A stretch of DNA of 45,710 nt, taken from SCTG01 sp964384595. Its GTDB lineage: Bacteria > Nitrospirota > Nitrospiria > Nitrospirales > NS-4. How positions within the stretch are numbered: position 1 is the first letter of the stretch; each line of letters opens with the position of its first letter. Both the position numbers and the translations under genes were made by a program. The notes beneath the pieces are model-generated. The model was not told the origin of the DNA, did no database searches, and saw nothing but the letters and a program-made list of their open reading frames with translations. Positions 7,607-16,930 of this stretch are shown piece after piece. The stretch is from assembly GCA_964384595.1 (NCBI GenBank), contig CAYLLY010000010.1, positions 1 to 45,710 of the forward strand, written 5' to 3'.

Positions 7607-9550
7607 GTGGACGACGTCAAGGACGCGTTGAAATCCGACGAGGCGGCCTCCCCGAAACGCCGCCGTAAGCTGGGCGAGGTCCTGGTGGAGGCGGGACTGC
7701 TCTCCCAGGACAAACTCACCAAGGCCCTGGAGGAATGCGCCAAGGCCGGCAAACGCCTGGGCGAATACCTGGTCGACCAGGAGCTTGTCTCGGAGCATGA
7801 CATCGCCTGGCGTCTCTCGCACCAGTTGGGCTACCTCTTCGTGGACCTCACGAAGGAGGAAATGAACCCCGAACTCTCCTCCACCGTTCCCGAAGCGCTG
7901 TCCAAACGCTACCAGGCCGTGCCGTTCAAGCTGGACGGCAAGTCCCTGACCGTGGCCATGGCGGACCCCCTCGATTTCGAAGCCATTCGCGACATGTCGT
8001 TCGTCAGCGGGTGCACCGTGAAGCCGGTCCTGGCGGGGCGGACCGCGATACAGGAAGCGGCGGAAAAGGTCTACCTCAAACAGGAGACGGCGGCCGTCCT
8101 CGACCGCATCGTCTCGGACAACACCGAGGAGTTCAGCGAGGACCTGCTGGAAGTGCTCGCGGCCGAAGCCGCGCCGTCGGCGGCCGAGCTCCAGAGCCTG
8201 GAAGAAGCGACCCGCCAGGCGCCCGTCGTCCGGCTCTGCAACATGATCATGACCCAGGCCGTCCGCGCCCGGGTCAGTGATATCCACATCGAGCCGACCA
8301 AAAAGGACACCCTGATACGGTTCCGCGTGGACGGCCTCCTGCGCGAGAATATGCGCCTGCCGAAGGTCGTGCACAACTCGCTTATTTCACGCCTCAAGAT
8401 TCTCGGCTCGATGGATATCGCCGAGCGCCGCATCCCGCAAGACGGGGCCATCCGCGTGAAGATCGAAAAACGCCCCGTGGACTTCCGGGTCTCCTCCCTG
8501 CCGACGCTGCACGGTGAAAAGATGGTCCTCCGCGTGACGGACCAGACGAAAGCGCTGCCCAAGCTGGACTCGCTGGGAATGTCCGAGAAGACGTATGAGA
8601 CGATCAAATCGTTCACCCACCGGCACAAGGGCATCATCCTGGTGACGGGCCCGACGGGGAGCGGCAAGACCTCGACCCTGTACGCGATCATCAATGCGAT
8701 CAGATCGACGACGACCAACCTCCTCACCGTCGAGGATCCGGTCGAGAGCAATATCGAAGGCATCAACCAGACCCAGGTCAACGCGGACGCGGGCCTGACG
8801 TTCGCCAGCGCGCTGCGGGCCATTCTGCGCCAGGACCCGGACATCGTCCTCGTCGGGGAAATCCGGGACCTGGAGACCGCCGAGATCGCCATGCGGGCCG
8901 CCATGACCGGCCATCTGGTCCTCTCGACTCTGCACACCAACGACGCGCCGTCCGCCATCACGCGACTCATCAACGCCGGCATTCCCCGCTATCTCGTGGC
9001 CTCTCTCGTCGAGGGCGTCATTGCCCAGCGCCTGGTGCGGACGATCTGTCCCCATTGCAAGGAAAAAACGACGCCGGACCCGACCACGTTGCGGGCGCTG
9101 AGGATCCCGCCGGAAACGCTGGCGAACGTACAGTTCTACGCCGGGAAGGGCTGCAAAGAGTGCGGCAAGACCGGGTACAGCGGCCGGGTCGCCATCATGG
9201 AGATCCTCGACCCCACCGCGCGGATGCGCGAGATGATCTCATCGGAGGCCACGGAACAGGAATTGCGCCTCGAAGCCCTCGCGGCCAAGATGATCACGTT
9301 GGGCGAGGACGGCCTCAACAAGGCCAAGGCGGGCCAAACGACGCTCGAGGAGTTACTGCGCGTGATCGATGTCTCGAGCAAAACTGAATCCATCTGTCCG
9401 ACCTGCGCCAAGGTCGTCCAGTACGACTTCATGTCCTGCCCGTACTGCGAAACCATGCTCAGCCGCAACTGCGTCGGCTGCAAGCGCGCCCTGCAGATGG
9501 AATGGAAGATGTGCCCCTACTGCGGCACCCGTGTCGACACGGCACACTGA
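7607..9550 (+). CDS. pilB: Type IV pilus extension ATPase, PilB/GspE family, with C-terminal zinc ribbons
   Basis: A 647-residue secretion/pilus ATPase. Residues about 15-160 are the GspE/MshE N-terminal domain (KLGEVLVEAGLLSQDKL). The ATPase core has Walker A GPTGSGKTSTLYAI, Asp box, Walker B region DPDIVLVGEIRDLETAEIA, and His box TGHLVLSTLHTNDA. The tetracysteine zinc site is present (CPHCK and CKECGKTG). Beyond the usual end there are about 60 residues with four more cysteine pairs (CPTC, CPYC, CVGC, CPYC), a likely double zinc ribbon not normal in PilB. GTG start at 7607 has AGGA 6 bases upstream. Known role: powers pilus polymerisation at the inner membrane. Neighbouring minor pilins support the pilus assignment over type II secretion. 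Confidence 0.92.
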   Translation: MDDVKDALKSDEAASPKRRRKLGEVLVEAGLLSQDKLTKALEECAKAGKRLGEYLVDQELVSEHDIAWRLSHQLGYLFVDLTKEEMNPELSSTVPEALSKRYQAVPFKLDGKSLTVAMADPLDFEAIRDMSFVSGCTVKPVLAGRTAIQEAAEKVYLKQETAAVLDRIVSDNTEEFSEDLLEVLAAEAAPSAAELQSLEEATRQAPVVRLCNMIMTQAVRARVSDIHIEPTKKDTLIRFRVDGLLRENMRLPKVVHNSLISRLKILGSMDIAERRIPQDGAIRVKIEKRPVDFRVSSLPTLHGEKMVLRVTDQTKALPKLDSLGMSEKTYETIKSFTHRHKGIILVTGPTGSGKTSTLYAIINAIRSTTTNLLTVEDPVESNIEGINQTQVNADAGLTFASALRAILRQDPDIVLVGEIRDLETAEIAMRAAMTGHLVLSTLHTNDAPSAITRLINAGIPRYLVASLVEGVIAQRLVRTICPHCKEKTTPDPTTLRALRIPPETLANVQFYAGKGCKECGKTGYSGRVAIMEILDPTARMREMISSEATEQELRLEALAAKMITLGEDGLNKAKAGQTTLEELLRVIDVSSKTESICPTCAKVVQYDFMSCPYCETMLSRNCVGCKRALQMEWKMCPYCGTRVDTAH

Positions 9551-9566
9551 GCATCCTTTCCTTTCC

Positions 9567-10718
9567 CTACAACAGCGCGACGGCCAGTTCGTCCGCGAGC
9601 GCCAGACCGGCTGCGCTGGGGCGGAGGACCTGATCGTCCGGGATGAGCCATCCCTCGCGTGTCAGCCGCGCAATGGGCTCCCTCAATCGCGCAACCGGAT
9701 CGAGGTGATACCGGCGCCGCAAGGCCCCCAGCCGCACCCCCTCGACGGTCCGCAGGCCGAACGCGACCGCCTCGCGAACACGCAACTCCGGCGTCCCCGT
9801 CTCCCGCTCCGCGATCGGCGCCCTGCCGTCCTCCACCAGGCGATGGTACTCGCGTAACGATTCCACATTACTGAACCGGTCGCCGTCCAGGTAGGAGTGG
9901 GCGCTCGGCCCCAGGCCCAGCCATTCCCGATCGGTCCAGTAGCCGAGGTTGTGCCGGCACTCGTGCCCCGGGCGAGCGAAATTCGAGACCTCGTACTGAA
10001 TATACCCCGCGGCTTCGAGCCGCGCCCGTCCCATCTCATACAGGTCGGCCATCGCGTCCTCATCCAGGACGGTCAGGCGGCCGCGCTCGATGTCCCGATG
10101 AAACAGCGTCCTCTCTTCAATCGTCAGGCCGTAGACGGACAGGTGGTCGGGCGCCAATGCGATCGCGGCGTCCAGGTTGGCCAGCCAGCGGCCGGGCGAT
10201 TGGCCCGGAAACCCGTACATGAGGTCCAGGTTCACGGTTACGATGCCTGCGGCGCGCGCCGACCGGACGGCTCTCGCGATATCGTCGGCCCTGTGGGGCG
10301 TTCCCGCCGCTTCGAGCTCCGCCTCCTCAAACGATTGCGCGCCGAAGCTGACCCGGCTGACCCCGCCCGCCCGGAGCGCCCGCAAGGCGGGCGAATCCAC
10401 GCCGGCAGGGTTGGCTTCGATGGAAATCTCCGCCGTGGGCGCGAGGTCAAAACTCTCCCGGCAGGCGTTCAGGATGGCCAGGAGCTGCTCCGCGGAAAGA
10501 GTCGTCGGCGTGCCCCCGCCGAAGTACACCGTTTCGACCCGGCGGCCGCGGGCCAGCCCCGCAACACCGGCGAGCGTGATCTCCTTGACCAGGTCTGCGA
10601 CAAACACCGCCCCCCGATCCTCCCGGTAGTTCCGGGTGAAGAAGGCGCAGAACCGGCACCGCCTCTCGCAGAACGGGATGTGGAGATACAGCCCGATCCC
10701 GTCTTCTCTGAGATTCAT
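9567..10718 (-). CDS. hemW: HemW-type radical SAM heme chaperone
   Basis: A 383-residue radical SAM protein. The cluster motif C17-ERR-C21-RF-C24 is CX3CX2C, and FGGGTPTTL follows. The HemW signature HNxxYW is present (HNLGYWTDREWLGLGPSAHSY). The HemN-specific fourth cysteine after the motif is missing, so this is HemW (heme insertion) rather than the oxygen-independent coproporphyrinogen oxidase. The ATG at 10718 overlaps the panC stop by 4 bases (ATGA), which fixes the start and shows translational coupling. Last gene of the dapL-folK-panC-hemW operon. Confidence 0.92.
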   Translation of the reverse strand: MNLREDGIGLYLHIPFCERRCRFCAFFTRNYREDRGAVFVADLVKEITLAGVAGLARGRRVETVYFGGGTPTTLSAEQLLAILNACRESFDLAPTAEISIEANPAGVDSPALRALRAGGVSRVSFGAQSFEEAELEAAGTPHRADDIARAVRSARAAGIVTVNLDLMYGFPGQSPGRWLANLDAAIALAPDHLSVYGLTIEERTLFHRDIERGRLTVLDEDAMADLYEMGRARLEAAGYIQYEVSNFARPGHECRHNLGYWTDREWLGLGPSAHSYLDGDRFSNVESLREYHRLVEDGRAPIAERETGTPELRVREAVAFGLRTVEGVRLGALRRRYHLDPVARLREPIARLTREGWLIPDDQVLRPSAAGLALADELAVALL

Positions 10719-11575
10719 CGCGCGCTCACCACCATATTGTCGATCAGACGCGTCTCCCCGATCCACACCGCCACCAGCAGCACCACCCGCCCCCGCACCG
10801 CACGCGCCTCATCGAGCGTGGCAGCGTGCGCCACCGACAGGTAGTCGACCCGCGCCAGCGGTTCCGCCCAGATCAGCCTGGTCATGGCCGCCTCGACTTT
10901 CTTGACCGAACGCTCCCCGGCCCGGATCAGATCGCGGCCGGCCGACAACGCCCGGTAGAGCACGGTCGCGGCCCGGCGCTCTTCCGGCGACAGGAACCGG
11001 TTGCGCGAGCTGAGGGCCACTCCGTCGGATTCCCTCACCGTGGGGCGGACGACGATCTCCGTCTCCAGATTCAGGTCGGTGACCAGCCGTCCGACCACCA
11101 CGGCCTGCTGGTAGTCCTTCTGCCCGAAGAACGCCTGCGCGGGGCGAACGATGTTCAGCAACTTGGCGACGACGGTGGTCACTCCCCCGAAGTGTCCCGG
11201 CCGGGAGAGCCCTTCAAATCGCCGTGTCAGCCGCTGCACGGACACGGCCGTCTCGAACTCCGGCGGATACAGGTCCCGGGCGCGGGGGACGAAGACCGCG
11301 TCCGTCCCTTCCTGCTCGCAGAGGCGGAGGTCCTTCGCAAGCACCCTGGGGTACCGGTCAAAGTCCTCCAACGGGCCGAACTGCAGGGGGTTGACGAAGA
11401 TGCTCACGGCGACCGCATCACAGGCCAGCCGGGCCGCGCGGATCAGGGAGCCATGTCCGTCGTGCAGCGCGCCCATGGTCGGGACGAGCCCGATTCGCAC
11501 CCCCTCCCGCTGAAGCTTCCGCGACCAGGCGACCATGGCTTTGACGGTCCGTATCCGCTGCATCACGTCCTGCAC
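10715..11575 (-). CDS. panC: Pantothenate synthetase
   Basis: A 286-residue enzyme that joins pantoate and beta-alanine using ATP to make pantothenate. Visible signatures: VPTMGALHDGHGSLI (HxGH at residues 38-41), FVNPLQFGPLEDFDRYPR, FGQKDYQQ, and LSSRNRFLSPEER. Length is normal for the family. It overlaps folK by 13 bases and hemW by 4. ATG 11563 is an alternative start 4 residues on. coaE, the last step of coenzyme A synthesis, lies at 17584 in a separate unit. Confidence 0.96.
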   Translation of the reverse strand: MQDVMQRIRTVKAMVAWSRKLQREGVRIGLVPTMGALHDGHGSLIRAARLACDAVAVSIFVNPLQFGPLEDFDRYPRVLAKDLRLCEQEGTDAVFVPRARDLYPPEFETAVSVQRLTRRFEGLSRPGHFGGVTTVVAKLLNIVRPAQAFFGQKDYQQAVVVGRLVTDLNLETEIVVRPTVRESDGVALSSRNRFLSPEERRAATVLYRALSAGRDLIRAGERSVKKVEAAMTRLIWAEPLARVDYLSVAHAATLDEARAVRGRVVLLVAVWIGETRLIDNMVVSAR

Positions 11576-12090
11576 GCGCCGCCTGCGGGCGTCCAGGGGA
11601 CGACGGAATCCTCCAGGCGCCGGACTGCATGCGGATCGTGGAGCGCGGCCAGCAGGGTGGACACGGTCTGGCCCAGAACCGGGTGCAGCAGGTTTCGCGT
11701 CAATTCGACCAGGGGAGTCAGGACGAAGCGGCGTTCGTGCAATCGGGGATGGGGGACGACCAGCTCACCGTCGTGGATGATCCGGTCCCCGTAGAACAGC
11801 AGGTCGAGGTCGATGGTGCGCGGCCCCGAACGCCGCTCGCCGTCGCGGCCCATCCCCCGTTCCGTCTCCTGAAGAATGAGCAGAAGCCGCCGAACCGGCA
11901 ACTCGGTATCCACCCGCGCCACCAGGTTCAGGAACGGCCCTCCGACCTCGCCCACCGGTTCCGTCTCGTATGTGGACGAGTATCCCATCAGGCGGCTGTG
12001 AGGAAGCATGCCCAGAAGCCCGAGCGCCCGCGAGCAGAAGTCCCGGCGATCGCCCAGGTTCGACCCGATGCCGATGTAGGCTTCGACCAT
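11563..12090 (-). CDS. folK: 2-amino-4-hydroxy-6-hydroxymethyldihydropteridine pyrophosphokinase
   Basis: A 175-residue HPPK of folate synthesis. Motifs: IGIGSNLGDR at the start, YETEPVG, and GPRTIDLDLLFYG, where the two Asp bind magnesium, then VPHPRLHERRFVL. All are intact. It begins 6 bases after the dapL stop and overlaps panC at its end, so it is in the same operon. Confidence 0.95.
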   Translation of the reverse strand: MVEAYIGIGSNLGDRRDFCSRALGLLGMLPHSRLMGYSSTYETEPVGEVGGPFLNLVARVDTELPVRRLLLILQETERGMGRDGERRSGPRTIDLDLLFYGDRIIHDGELVVPHPRLHERRFVLTPLVELTRNLLHPVLGQTVSTLLAALHDPHAVRRLEDSVVPWTPAGGACRT

Positions 12091-12096
12091 GGGGGG

Positions 12097-13272
12097 CTAG
12101 AACCCGACTTTCTCCATGCGCGCGACCGCTTCCAGGAGCCGTTCCTTCGTCGTGCAGAGCGTCATCCGGATAAAGCCTTCACCGGCCTCGCCGAAGCCGT
12201 TGCCCGGAGTCGTGACGATCCCGGCCTTCTCCAGCAGATGCGCCGTGAAGGCCGCGGACGAGAAGCCCTGCGGCACGGTGATCCACACGTAGAACGCCGC
12301 GTGGAGCGGCTCCACCTCGAGGCCGATCCGCTTGAGCCCGGGGAGCAGCGCGTCCCGGCGCTCCTGATAGACCGACCGGATCCCCTCGGCCAGCGCATCG
12401 CCGTCCCGCAGGCCCACGATGCCCGCTTCCTGCACGGCCTGGAACACGCCGGAGTCCAGGTTGCTCTTGACCTTGCCGAGCCCGGCCAGCACCTGCTTGT
12501 TGCCGACGGCGAACCCGATCCGCCAGCCGGTCATGTTGAAGGTCTTCGACAGCGAGTGGAACTCGACCCCGACCTCCTTGGCCCCGTCCGCCTCCAGGAA
12601 GCTGGCCGGCTTCCGTCCGTCGTAGTAGATTTCGGAATAGGCCGCGTCGTGACAGACAATGATCCGGTGCTCGTTCGCGAACTCGACCACGCGCTTGAAG
12701 AAGTCCTTGCCGGCCGTCACCGACGTCGGGTTGTTCGGATAGTTCAGGAACATCAGCTTGGCCTTGCGCGCCACGTCCCTGGGAACGGCCTGCAGGTCCG
12801 GCAGGAAGTGGTGGGCTTTCGTGAGCGGCATCACGTAGGGCGCGCCGCCCGCGAAGCCGGTCCCCACCGGATAGACCGGATAGCCTGGGCTCGGCACCAG
12901 CACCACATCGCCCGGATCCACAAAGGCCAGCGGCACGTGGCCGATGCCTTCTTTCGAGCCGATCAGCGCGAGGACTTCGTCGGCCGGATCGAGCGTGACG
13001 CCGAAACGCCGTTTGTACCAGTCGGCCACCGCCTGCCGGAAGCTCGGCATCCCTTCATAGGAGGGATACTGGTGGTGCTTGGGGTTGCCCGCCTCCTGCC
13101 GCATCCGCTCGACGATCGGCGCGGGAGTGGGCAGGTCCGGATCGCCGATGCCCAGGTTGATGATGTCCACGCCGCGGGCAATGGCCTTCTTCTTCATCTC
13201 ATCGATCGCGGCAAACAGGTACGGCGGCAGGGTCTTGATCCGGCCCGCGGGTTCGATCGGAAATCCGGCCAT
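12097..13272 (-). CDS. dapL: LL-diaminopimelate aminotransferase (DapL family)
   Basis: A 391-residue class I/II PLP aminotransferase. It has INLGIGDPDLPTP, the YPSYEGMPSFRQAVADWY segment, LNYPNNPTSV, and the PLP lysine in SLSKTFNMTGWRIG. These patterns match the DapL2 type that makes LL-diaminopimelate directly from tetrahydrodipicolinate. Other aminotransferases look similar, so substrate is likely but not proven. ATG 13272 is chosen because AAGGAG lies 9 bases upstream; the longer open frame upstream runs into the divergent gene. First gene of a four-gene operon. Confidence 0.85.
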   Translation of the reverse strand: MAGFPIEPAGRIKTLPPYLFAAIDEMKKKAIARGVDIINLGIGDPDLPTPAPIVERMRQEAGNPKHHQYPSYEGMPSFRQAVADWYKRRFGVTLDPADEVLALIGSKEGIGHVPLAFVDPGDVVLVPSPGYPVYPVGTGFAGGAPYVMPLTKAHHFLPDLQAVPRDVARKAKLMFLNYPNNPTSVTAGKDFFKRVVEFANEHRIIVCHDAAYSEIYYDGRKPASFLEADGAKEVGVEFHSLSKTFNMTGWRIGFAVGNKQVLAGLGKVKSNLDSGVFQAVQEAGIVGLRDGDALAEGIRSVYQERRDALLPGLKRIGLEVEPLHAAFYVWITVPQGFSSAAFTAHLLEKAGIVTTPGNGFGEAGEGFIRMTLCTTKERLLEAVARMEKVGF

Positions 13273-13383
13273 TCGAGCATGCTCCTTTCGCCAAAACGAC
13301 GGTTGGATACAACAGGGTACTGCATGGGGAGAGGAAAAGAAAAGGGGTTTTGACAGGCCCCCACCTGCGTGATAGCGTGGAGC

Positions 13384-14676
13384 ATGCCCCTGCGTGCCGC
13401 TGCCCGGATGCTGCTCTTGGCGCTCAGCGTCAGCGTGGGCGGCGCGGCGCTCGCCGATCAAACCCCTGGACAGGCCGATCCCTCCCTCCAGACCCTCATC
13501 CGGGAATACGTCCAGACCCACAACGCCGAACGGGCCGAGCAGCTCCTCGCCGAAGTCCTGGACCGCAAGGACGCGACGGCGGCCGCCGTCTCCCCCATCC
13601 TGGCCTCAGGCCGCGTGTACCGCAACGAACCGGTGGGCGTGCAGACCAGCCAGATCGTTGGAGTAGACGCCCGTCCGTTTTTTTACGGCCTTTACGTCCC
13701 GAGTTCCTACAGCCCGGACAAACCCCACGGGCTCGTCATCTGCCTGCACGGAGCCGGCTTCACCGGAGACAGCTACCTGGAGCGCTGGCAGACCCGTCTG
13801 GGCGCGGGTTACATCCTGGCCTGCCCGACCATACCCACGGGCGCCTGGTGGACCCGGACCGCCGAACATCTTGTCCTGGCGACCATCCGCGCCGTCGAGG
13901 TCCGTTACCACATCGATCCCGACCGCGTGTTTCTGGCCGGCATGTCGAACGGCGGGATCGGCGCCTATCTGATCGGCGCCCACCACGCCACGCGATTCGC
14001 CGCGGTGGTCCCGATGGCGTCGGGCCTGGACGAGGTCCTGATGCCGTTCCTGGAAAACTTCCGCCAGACGCCGCTCTATATCATCCACGGCAAACAGGAC
14101 CAGGTCATGCCGGTCCACATGAGCCGGGCGATCGATGAGGCCTTGACCGAACTGGGATACGCGCACGTCTATCGGGAGCACGATCGCACGCATCCGCATG
14201 CGGGCGGGCACATCTTCCCACGCGAGGAACTGCCGGACCTCGTCGCCTGGCTGGACCGGCAGCGCCGCGACCCCTACCCCAAGAAGCTGACCGTGGTGCA
14301 GGACGCGTCGCATCTCCTGCCGTTCGGCTGGGTGCGCATCGACGCGACGGATCGTATCGCCGAGTTCTCGGACAACCTCGTCGATCACCGGGACGAGTTC
14401 ATCGCCAACCGTCGCTATGCGAAGCTGGAGGCGGCGGTCATTGGTCCCAATCGGATCGAAGTCCGCACGAAATTCGTCAGGCGCTATACGCTCTTCCTCA
14501 ATGAGAGCCTGGTGAACCTGTCCCGCCCGGTCACGGTCGTCACGAACGGCGCCACCAGCTTCGAAGGAGCCGTGACGCCCGGCGCCAAGACCCTCCTGCG
14601 CGAGGCGCGCCTCCGACAGGACCCACGCATGTTGTTCCCGGCCAGTCTTTCGGTGAACGTCCCGGGAAAAGACTAG
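13384..14676 (+). CDS. Secreted alpha/beta-hydrolase (esterase-like)
   Basis: A 430-residue exported protein. The N-terminus has a signal peptide (MPLRAAARMLLLALSVSVGG, cleavage likely after ALA near residue 24). The alpha/beta-hydrolase core follows: VICLHGAGFTGDSYLERW (oxyanion region), nucleophile elbow GMSNGG, acid in GKQDQVMP, and histidine in HPHAGGHIFP. The architecture resembles PHB-depolymerase/feruloyl-esterase-like proteins, with an extra 130-residue beta-rich C-terminal domain. Substrate unknown. GTG 13369 is an alternative start; GGAG lies very close to ATG 13384. It is divergent from dapL and 3 bases upstream of the SRAP gene. Confidence 0.75.
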   Translation: MPLRAAARMLLLALSVSVGGAALADQTPGQADPSLQTLIREYVQTHNAERAEQLLAEVLDRKDATAAAVSPILASGRVYRNEPVGVQTSQIVGVDARPFFYGLYVPSSYSPDKPHGLVICLHGAGFTGDSYLERWQTRLGAGYILACPTIPTGAWWTRTAEHLVLATIRAVEVRYHIDPDRVFLAGMSNGGIGAYLIGAHHATRFAAVVPMASGLDEVLMPFLENFRQTPLYIIHGKQDQVMPVHMSRAIDEALTELGYAHVYREHDRTHPHAGGHIFPREELPDLVAWLDRQRRDPYPKKLTVVQDASHLLPFGWVRIDATDRIAEFSDNLVDHRDEFIANRRYAKLEAAVIGPNRIEVRTKFVRRYTLFLNESLVNLSRPVTVVTNGATSFEGAVTPGAKTLLREARLRQDPRMLFPASLSVNVPGKD

Positions 14677-14679
14677 CCG

Positions 14680-15357
14680 ATGTGCGGTCGCTACAGCCTG
14701 AAGACGCCGGCCGACACCCTGAGCGAGCATTTTCAACTCACGCAATCTCTCTCCCTCTCGCCTCACTACAACATCGCGCCGCGCCGGCCCATCGCCATCG
14801 TTCGCATCGCGACGCCGCAGGAGGGCCGGGAGTGCGTACCCGTGCGCTGGGGCTTGATCCCCTCTTGGGCCAAAGATCCCGGCATCGGCGACAAAATGAT
14901 CAACGCGCGAGCGGAAACGGCGGCGGGAAAGCCGGCCTTCAGGGGGCCGCTGGCGCGAAGTCGCTGCCTGGTCCCTGCCGACGGCTATTACGAGTGGCAG
15001 CGGGAGGGCCGGATGGGGCAGCGGAAGCAGCCGTTCTACATCCGCCTGATCGACGGGCGGCCCTTCGCCTTCGCGGGCCTGTGGGAGCGTTGGGCGGGGC
15101 CGGACGGGACGATCGTCGAATCGTGCGCCATCCTGACCACCGAGCCCAACGAGGCGCTCAAGGACATCCACGACCGGATGCCGGTGATCCTGGCCCCCGC
15201 GAATTATGCCGTGTGGCTCGATCCTGCCGTCCGACAGGCCCAGTTGCTGCGGCCGCTCTTCCGCCCCTATCCGCCGGAAGACATGACCGCCTATCCCGTC
15301 AGCCTCCGCGTCAACGACCCCGGCCGTGATGACGCGGCCTGCATCGAGCCGGTATAA
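14680..15357 (+). CDS. SRAP/HMCES (YedK) family abasic-site protein
   Basis: A 225-residue SOS-response-associated peptidase family protein. The catalytic Cys2 follows the initiator Met (MCGRYSLKTP). Also present are YNIAPRRP, VRWGLIPSWAKD, INARAETAAGKPAFRGP, RCLVPADGYYEW and IHDRMPVIL with the conserved His. Known role: forms a thiazolidine crosslink with abasic sites in single-stranded DNA and shields them. All key residues are seen. It starts right after the esterase gene, so it may share its transcript. Confidence 0.95.
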   Translation: MCGRYSLKTPADTLSEHFQLTQSLSLSPHYNIAPRRPIAIVRIATPQEGRECVPVRWGLIPSWAKDPGIGDKMINARAETAAGKPAFRGPLARSRCLVPADGYYEWQREGRMGQRKQPFYIRLIDGRPFAFAGLWERWAGPDGTIVESCAILTTEPNEALKDIHDRMPVILAPANYAVWLDPAVRQAQLLRPLFRPYPPEDMTAYPVSLRVNDPGRDDAACIEPV

Positions 15358-15381
15358 CGTCCTGCCGTCGGCGACAGTCCC

Positions 15382-16155
15382 CTACCGCGGGCCGCCTGAT
15401 GCGTCTTGGCCTCCGCGCTGCTGCGGGAGATTGATGTTCTGCTTGATCCTGGCGGCGTTGGATCGCACGAACGATTGGAGCTTGGGGTTCGGTCCCAAGT
15501 GCTGAGCCGCCAGGTCGAGTTGAGCCACGGCGCCCTTCAGATCATTCTTTGCGTACAGGATATCGGCCAGCAAGAGATGCGGCAGCGGCTCGTCGGGGGC
15601 CAGCGCGACGGTCGTCTCCAGCAGTTCCCGGCTCAGGCCGGGCTCTTTGAGCTCCCACAGCGCGTGCGTCAGGTTGACGTGCGCTCTGGCGCCCTCAGGG
15701 TCAAGCGACACGGCGGTCTTGAACGCTTTCAAGCCGGCGGCCATCCCGCCGGTGGCGGCGTGAGTGACCCCCAGGTTGTTCCAGAGATCGGCGATGAATT
15801 TTCGCGCCACCGGATCGTCCGGCGCGTCCTTGGGGAGAGTCACCAGCCTGGCCTCCGCCTCCGCAACGTTCCCCTGCTCCAGCATCTGCCTGATGCCGTT
15901 CAGCAACGCGGCGTGAGGCGTGCCTTCCATCAGCACGCCCGGGGTCACCATCTGCACCTGGACCGAGATTCGAGGAGGCGGCTCGTCCGTGGGCGGCTGG
16001 GGATTCTGCGGCGGCCGGACGGCGGAGGCGGGCTTGGCGGGGGCGACGGGAACGGGCGCGGGCTTGGCGGCGGTGTCCGGCTGCCGCGCGCTCCACCATT
16101 GATACCCCAGGTAGAGAGTGACGCCAAGGGCCAGAAGAGTCAAAAACCGCCGCAT
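15382..16155 (-). CDS. Membrane-anchored TPR-repeat protein
   Basis: A 257-residue protein with an N-terminal membrane anchor (FLTLLALGVTLYLGYQWW), a proline/alanine-rich linker (about residues 30-62), and TPR-like repeats from about residue 80 (ARKFIADLWNNLGVTHAATGGMAAGLKAF, AVSLDPEGARAHVNLTHALWEL, and a third at LLLADILYAKNDLKGAVAQLDLAAQ). It probably acts as a periplasmic scaffold. Third gene of an operon with a beta-helix protein and a helical protein. It converges with the SRAP gene 24 bases away. No specific function can be given. Confidence 0.75.
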   Translation of the reverse strand: MRRFLTLLALGVTLYLGYQWWSARQPDTAAKPAPVPVAPAKPASAVRPPQNPQPPTDEPPPRISVQVQMVTPGVLMEGTPHAALLNGIRQMLEQGNVAEAEARLVTLPKDAPDDPVARKFIADLWNNLGVTHAATGGMAAGLKAFKTAVSLDPEGARAHVNLTHALWELKEPGLSRELLETTVALAPDEPLPHLLLADILYAKNDLKGAVAQLDLAAQHLGPNPKLQSFVRSNAARIKQNINLPQQRGGQDASGGPR

Positions 16156-16168
16156 TGCTACAGAACTT

Positions 16169-16930
16169 TCATGGAGCCGACGCGATGCTGTTGCCCTTCA
16201 GGTCAGCATGGGCGCCGTCCTGCACTGAAATGGCTCCGCCGTTCTGGAGAAGCCGGTTCCCCACGACCGACCCCTTTGATCCCTGCAGGAATACCACGGC
16301 GTCGTAAAGATTATTCGCGATCACGTTCCCTTCCACCCGCACGTGGGATTTGCCCGCGACCGTGACCCCGTGGTCGTTGTCACGCACTTCGCTGCCGATC
16401 AACTCGCCTTGCGAGTCTACGAACGACACGCCGGTGGTTTCGCTTCCTCCGAGCAGGCTGCGCTCGATACGGACGTCCTTCGCCTGCTGGACATAGAGCA
16501 GCCCCTGGACACGAACGTTGGCGAGCAGGATTTTGGTGCCGTTGAAGATGCCGACGGCCAGCCCGCCGTTTTGCGAGACGGTCAGATCGCGGACTTCGAT
16601 GTCGTTGGCGCCGTAAGGCCACTTGCCGATCCGGAACGCGCCCACGCGCTTCAAGCCGAGGATCGTGACCTGGTCGCGCGATTCGCCGACGAGACGCAGC
16701 CGGTCCTTGCTGTGCACGACCACATCCTCCCGATACGTCCCCGGCTTGATGAAGATCGTGTCACCGGGCAGCGCGTTGTCGATCGCCGCCTGGATCTCGG
16801 TATAGGCCCCGGAGCCGTCCTGGGCCACCACCACGACCCGCCCGGACAAAGAGCCGTCGGCCACCGCTGCCCCGCCGGCCAGAAAGAGCCAGCCGAATGC
16901 CGGCGCCCAAAAGATCAGCCTGGTCCTCAT
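16169..16930 (-). CDS. Secreted right-handed beta-helix protein
   Basis: A 253-residue exported protein. Signal peptide at residues 1-24 (FLAGGAAVADG). Then VVVAQDGSGAYTEIQAAIDNALPGDTIFIKPGTYREDVVV, the start of a pectinesterase/NosD-type parallel beta helix, followed by short repeated rungs (IEVRDLTVSQNGG, VRVEGNVIANNLYDAVVFL, SVVGNRLLQNGGAISVQDG). No catalytic set of a pectin methylesterase is evident, so it is more likely a binding or structural protein. The start overlaps the preceding gene by 4 bases (ATGA). Confidence 0.8.
   Translation of the reverse strand: MRTRLIFWAPAFGWLFLAGGAAVADGSLSGRVVVVAQDGSGAYTEIQAAIDNALPGDTIFIKPGTYREDVVVHSKDRLRLVGESRDQVTILGLKRVGAFRIGKWPYGANDIEVRDLTVSQNGGLAVGIFNGTKILLANVRVQGLLYVQQAKDVRIERSLLGGSETTGVSFVDSQGELIGSEVRDNDHGVTVAGKSHVRVEGNVIANNLYDAVVFLQGSKGSVVGNRLLQNGGAISVQDGAHADLKGNSIASAP

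Noticed and set aside
13349..13378. TTGACA as a promoter for the esterase gene
   Set aside because: The -10 partner (TAGCGT) is poor and the start site would fall at or after the ATG.
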